This document shows, piece by piece, positions 18,456 to 20,595 of a stretch of DNA of 20,595 bases. The notes under the pieces were generated by a model. It worked only from the letters and a program-made list of their open reading frames with translations. It was not told the DNA's origin and searched no databases. Both the position numbers and the translations under genes were made by a program. Numbering within the stretch: position 1 is the first letter of the stretch; every line of letters begins with the position of its first letter. The stretch comes from Irineochytrium annulatum (Eukaryota; Chytridiomycota; Chytridiomycetes; Chytridiales; Chytridiaceae), in assembly GCA_027600665.1 (NCBI GenBank), contig JADGJL010000462.1:1-20595 (forward strand). The letters are read 5' to 3'.

Positions 18456-20290
18456 TTCCTTTCCATCACGATATTACCTTCACCCGATCTCGCAGTTTAC
18501 TAACCGCGCGACGGACTTTTTTCCTCAGTTCATTCCTTTGTTCATTTTCGTTGTGGCCTTCATACCGTGGCGTTCGAGCGCGAGGCGACGCTGGCACCTG
18601 CCCGCAGAGAGACATGAGCGAGACACGGCCTGGCCTCCGTCGTGCTCACGACGATTCGTAGCCTTAACCTTGGCTGCACAGAAGGTCGCATTCTGCATGC
18701 TGGCGACAGCAGACGCATTGAAACTAACATACTTCATCGTGTCAATGTTAAAGGGCAGTAATTTAATCCTCCAACTGAGGTAGCGATGTGAACAATGAGG
18801 TGGACAAACTCCGCCTTGATCGTTCTCGTAGGCTTCACTTTCCTCCTTCAACTCTCACTTGCATTACTCCTTGGCCATCTCTTTCATCAGCTTTCACTCA
18901 ACACCCTATTCTCATATGCGCTTACACGCAATATATTGATATAATGGACAATACTATAATTCTTCGCTTCTACTTTCAATTAGAGTTGTATGCTGGAAAG
19001 TCCCTCTCAGCCAGCATTCCGCTCAGAAACTTTTCGTCAAAGTGAGTGAGGCGTAGGTGTACCATCGATATCAAACGCATTTAATTAACTTAGCTTTGCA
19101 ACATGACAGCTCAACTCCAGAAAGAGCGTATGCCACTTCCACCCTAAAAAATCTGACGCTTGTCGAAAATATAATACTGTGAAGCAAAAGGCACGAAAAA
19201 GGAGGAAGCATCCGATGTAGGAGAATAAAGAACAATTGTAAATTGGCCAACTAAATTCATTTCAACATCACCGACGCAGAGTCTGTTTTCAACCGCTTGC
19301 ACTGCTGGGCCATCCACTGCACGCTTTCTCCATCGAATATCAATCCAAGTCGTAGGGGTCAAACGCTTGTCAGGGTTCTCCTCATATTCCCGCGGCACCC
19401 ATCCGCGTGGGCCGACAACCTCCCACATGAAATCCCCAGGCTGCCACACAGTCGCGTAATGCGACGTCTCTCTCCATTGGGCGAGGAACACAGTTAATCT
19501 CATCATAGTGCTTTGGTAGAACATCCAATGGTCCGCCAGTCCTCCAGCGAGCAGGGATGCCTAAGTGCCATTGATCGCTCCTTCAGGCATGAGAGGACAC
19601 CATGGAGAATAACTAGAGAACGGAAAACCAACTCATGGCGACTGAGAGTCCACTACGACACGATCATGAAGGGCCGATGATCGCATCACGCCCACGCCCC
19701 GCCGTTTGCTGATCTTGAGGCGTGGCCTCATGCAAACAGGCTTGATATGCGCCTCCAAAACGAGTTCAAGCCGTTGGGGCGGAGGCGTCCGAAGTTGGTC
19801 CAGCGATCACGCCTGCTGATGGCGCGTCGATCCTGCCTCCGCCCCATCCTCGAACGCTCGCGCCCCCTCTGGCGTCGCGATGAACGCAGTCGTGGTGACG
19901 ACAGCAATGCAACAAGGGTCCTGTTTAATGAATGACAAAAGTTGAGTTTGAACGGCAGCAGAAGGTATGCAGAGTTGCAAAAGTTCCATCATTTCATATT
20001 GCTCTCTTCATTCGACATATGCAGTATCCTCCCCCCTTCAACGTATACCTACTCTACCCGAGAATAAGGTAGCCGACGATGGGATGTACAGGATGAACAA
20101 CATTATAAAGGGTATGAGATGAAGCAATTCAAGTATACAAAAAGTCCAGAAGAAAATGAGAGAAAAAAGGAAACAGAAGGAAAGTGAAAGTGACCGGTTT
20201 TTGGTGTTCTAATGAGTGCGCATGAGACCCCACGATTCAGAATTTGGGATGAGGCAACGGTATAGAATAACAAAGAAAAAAATGGTAAAT
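18456..20290. other. Gene-poor region, 1.8 kb
   Basis: The left part should contain the promoter of the minus-strand gene starting at 18455. Composition is mixed, AT-richer around 18460-18560 and 18900-19100 and near 20100-20280. Apart from the doubtful island at 19144-19562, the open frames are short and of unconvincing composition. I see no tRNA, rRNA, terminal repeats, transposase motif or target-site duplication. Confidence 0.5.
19144..19562 (-). pseudogene. Possible coding island or gene remnant, function unknown
   Basis: An open minus-strand frame of ~139 codons ends in TAG at 19144 and begins just after a TAG-containing CTTAG that could be a splice acceptor. The centre looks protein-like (GDFMWEVVGPRGWVPREY, then TTWIDIRWRKRAVDGPAVQA), with many Trp, Arg and Asp residues. 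The last ~25 residues look like untranslated sequence. No upstream exon could be joined with confidence, and I do not recognise the family. It may be the last exon of a small gene, a decayed gene or chance. Confidence 0.3.
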
Positions 20291-20595
20291 CTAGCTCCAC
20301 CACCTCGGCTTCCTCTTCTCCCCCTCCACCATCGCCCTCCTGCCCACCGCGGCCCTCGTCTCCTTCCCATGCAACTTCCTGAAGCTCGCGTTCGCGTCGA
20401 TCGCGCTCGGCTTCTGCTGCCTCGCCCGGCTCTCTACCGGCGCGACCACAACGACCTCCACCTCCTTCGGATCCTCCCTCCGCCGCGCCATGACGGGCGG
20501 GCTGTAGATGGTGCAGGTGTAAGCCTCGTTGGGAGGGGTGACCGTGATGGAAGGAAGGATGAAGGTCGTGTGCTCGTCGACGATGTAGAGCGAGT
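20291..20595 (-). CDS. C-terminal part of an unidentified protein (start beyond right edge)
   Basis: The minus-strand frame is open from the right edge to a TAG at 20291-20293, about 100 codons. The first ~35 residues look folded, with alternating strand-like segments (TTFILPSITVTPPNEAYTC, then TIYSPPV). The rest is a charged, basic, probably disordered tail ending KRKPRWWS. An in-frame Met at 20491 follows codons of equally good composition, so the reading frame very likely continues upstream. I cannot name the family. Confidence 0.65.
   Translation of the reverse strand, partial: SLYIVDEHTTFILPSITVTPPNEAYTCTIYSPPVMARRREDPKEVEVVVVAPVESRARQQKPSAIDANASFRKLHGKETRAAVGRRAMVEGEKRKPRWWS

Noticed and set aside
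18525..18851. Minus-strand open frame as an upstream exon of the HMUDK-like gene
   Set aside because: It has no domain character, ends before the ATG at 18455 without a convincing donor, and is interspersed with AT-rich promoter-like sequence.
1..20595. CRISPR arrays, tRNA or rRNA genes, insertion sequences, prokaryotic operons
   Set aside because: No spaced direct repeats, no cloverleaf with conserved arm sequences, no rRNA-like stretches, no transposase or terminal repeats were seen; the genes are spliced eukaryotic genes.

Overview
The window is eukaryotic nuclear DNA, most likely from an early-diverging (chytrid-like) fungus. The genes are GC-rich and compact. Nearly all are split by very short introns, mostly 39-115 nt, with GT(A/G)NG(T) donors and TGCTAAC/CTAAC/CTGAC-like branch sites. 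The placement rests on intron style plus gene content (Bdf1-like BET protein, Tul1/DSC-type RING membrane ligase, FUN14 protein with an EF-hand loop, Sro9/LARP-type La protein). The exact lineage is inferred, not proven. Exon models were built by hand from frame continuity, splice motifs and remembered family conservation; no alignment or database search was run.

Layout, left to right: (1) minus strand, 1-2920, the GATOR2/SEACAT WD40 protein WDR24/Sea2, running off the left edge; (2) plus strand, 3609-6170, a LARP1/Sro9-type La-motif RNA-binding protein, divergent from WDR24 across about 690 nt; (3) minus strand, 6773-9597, a BET family double-bromodomain protein, convergent with the La protein; (4) plus strand, 10318-10908, a small FUN14-domain (probably mitochondrial outer membrane) protein, divergent from the BET gene; (5) plus strand, 11349-13839, a 13-exon membrane RING-H2 E3 ligase of the Tul1/DscA/FLY1 family; (6) plus strand, 14028-15317, an intronless gene of unknown function whose N-terminal third may resemble the XRCC4/PAXX head plus coiled coil; (7) minus strand, 15878-18455, a predicted nuclear protein with the helical domain of the '5-hmdU DNA kinase / alpha-glutamyl-putrescinyl thymine pyrophosphorylase' families; (8) 18456-20290, a gene-poor stretch with one doubtful coding island; (9) minus strand, 20291-20595, the C-terminal exon of an unidentified gene entering from the right.

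Most genes are ordinary housekeeping functions: amino-acid sensing to TORC1 (WDR24), translation control (La protein), acetyl-histone reading (BET), mitochondria (FUN14) and membrane protein quality control (Tul1). Two stand out. Gene 7 belongs to a family tied in phages to thymine hypermodification of DNA, with no established role in fungi. Gene 6 could be an unrecognised end-joining accessory factor. A further theme is a set of stop-free introns whose length is a multiple of three. One lies inside the BET ET domain, one just before the FUN14 EF-hand and two in the Tul1-like gene. Retaining any of them would insert 13-17 residues without breaking the frame.
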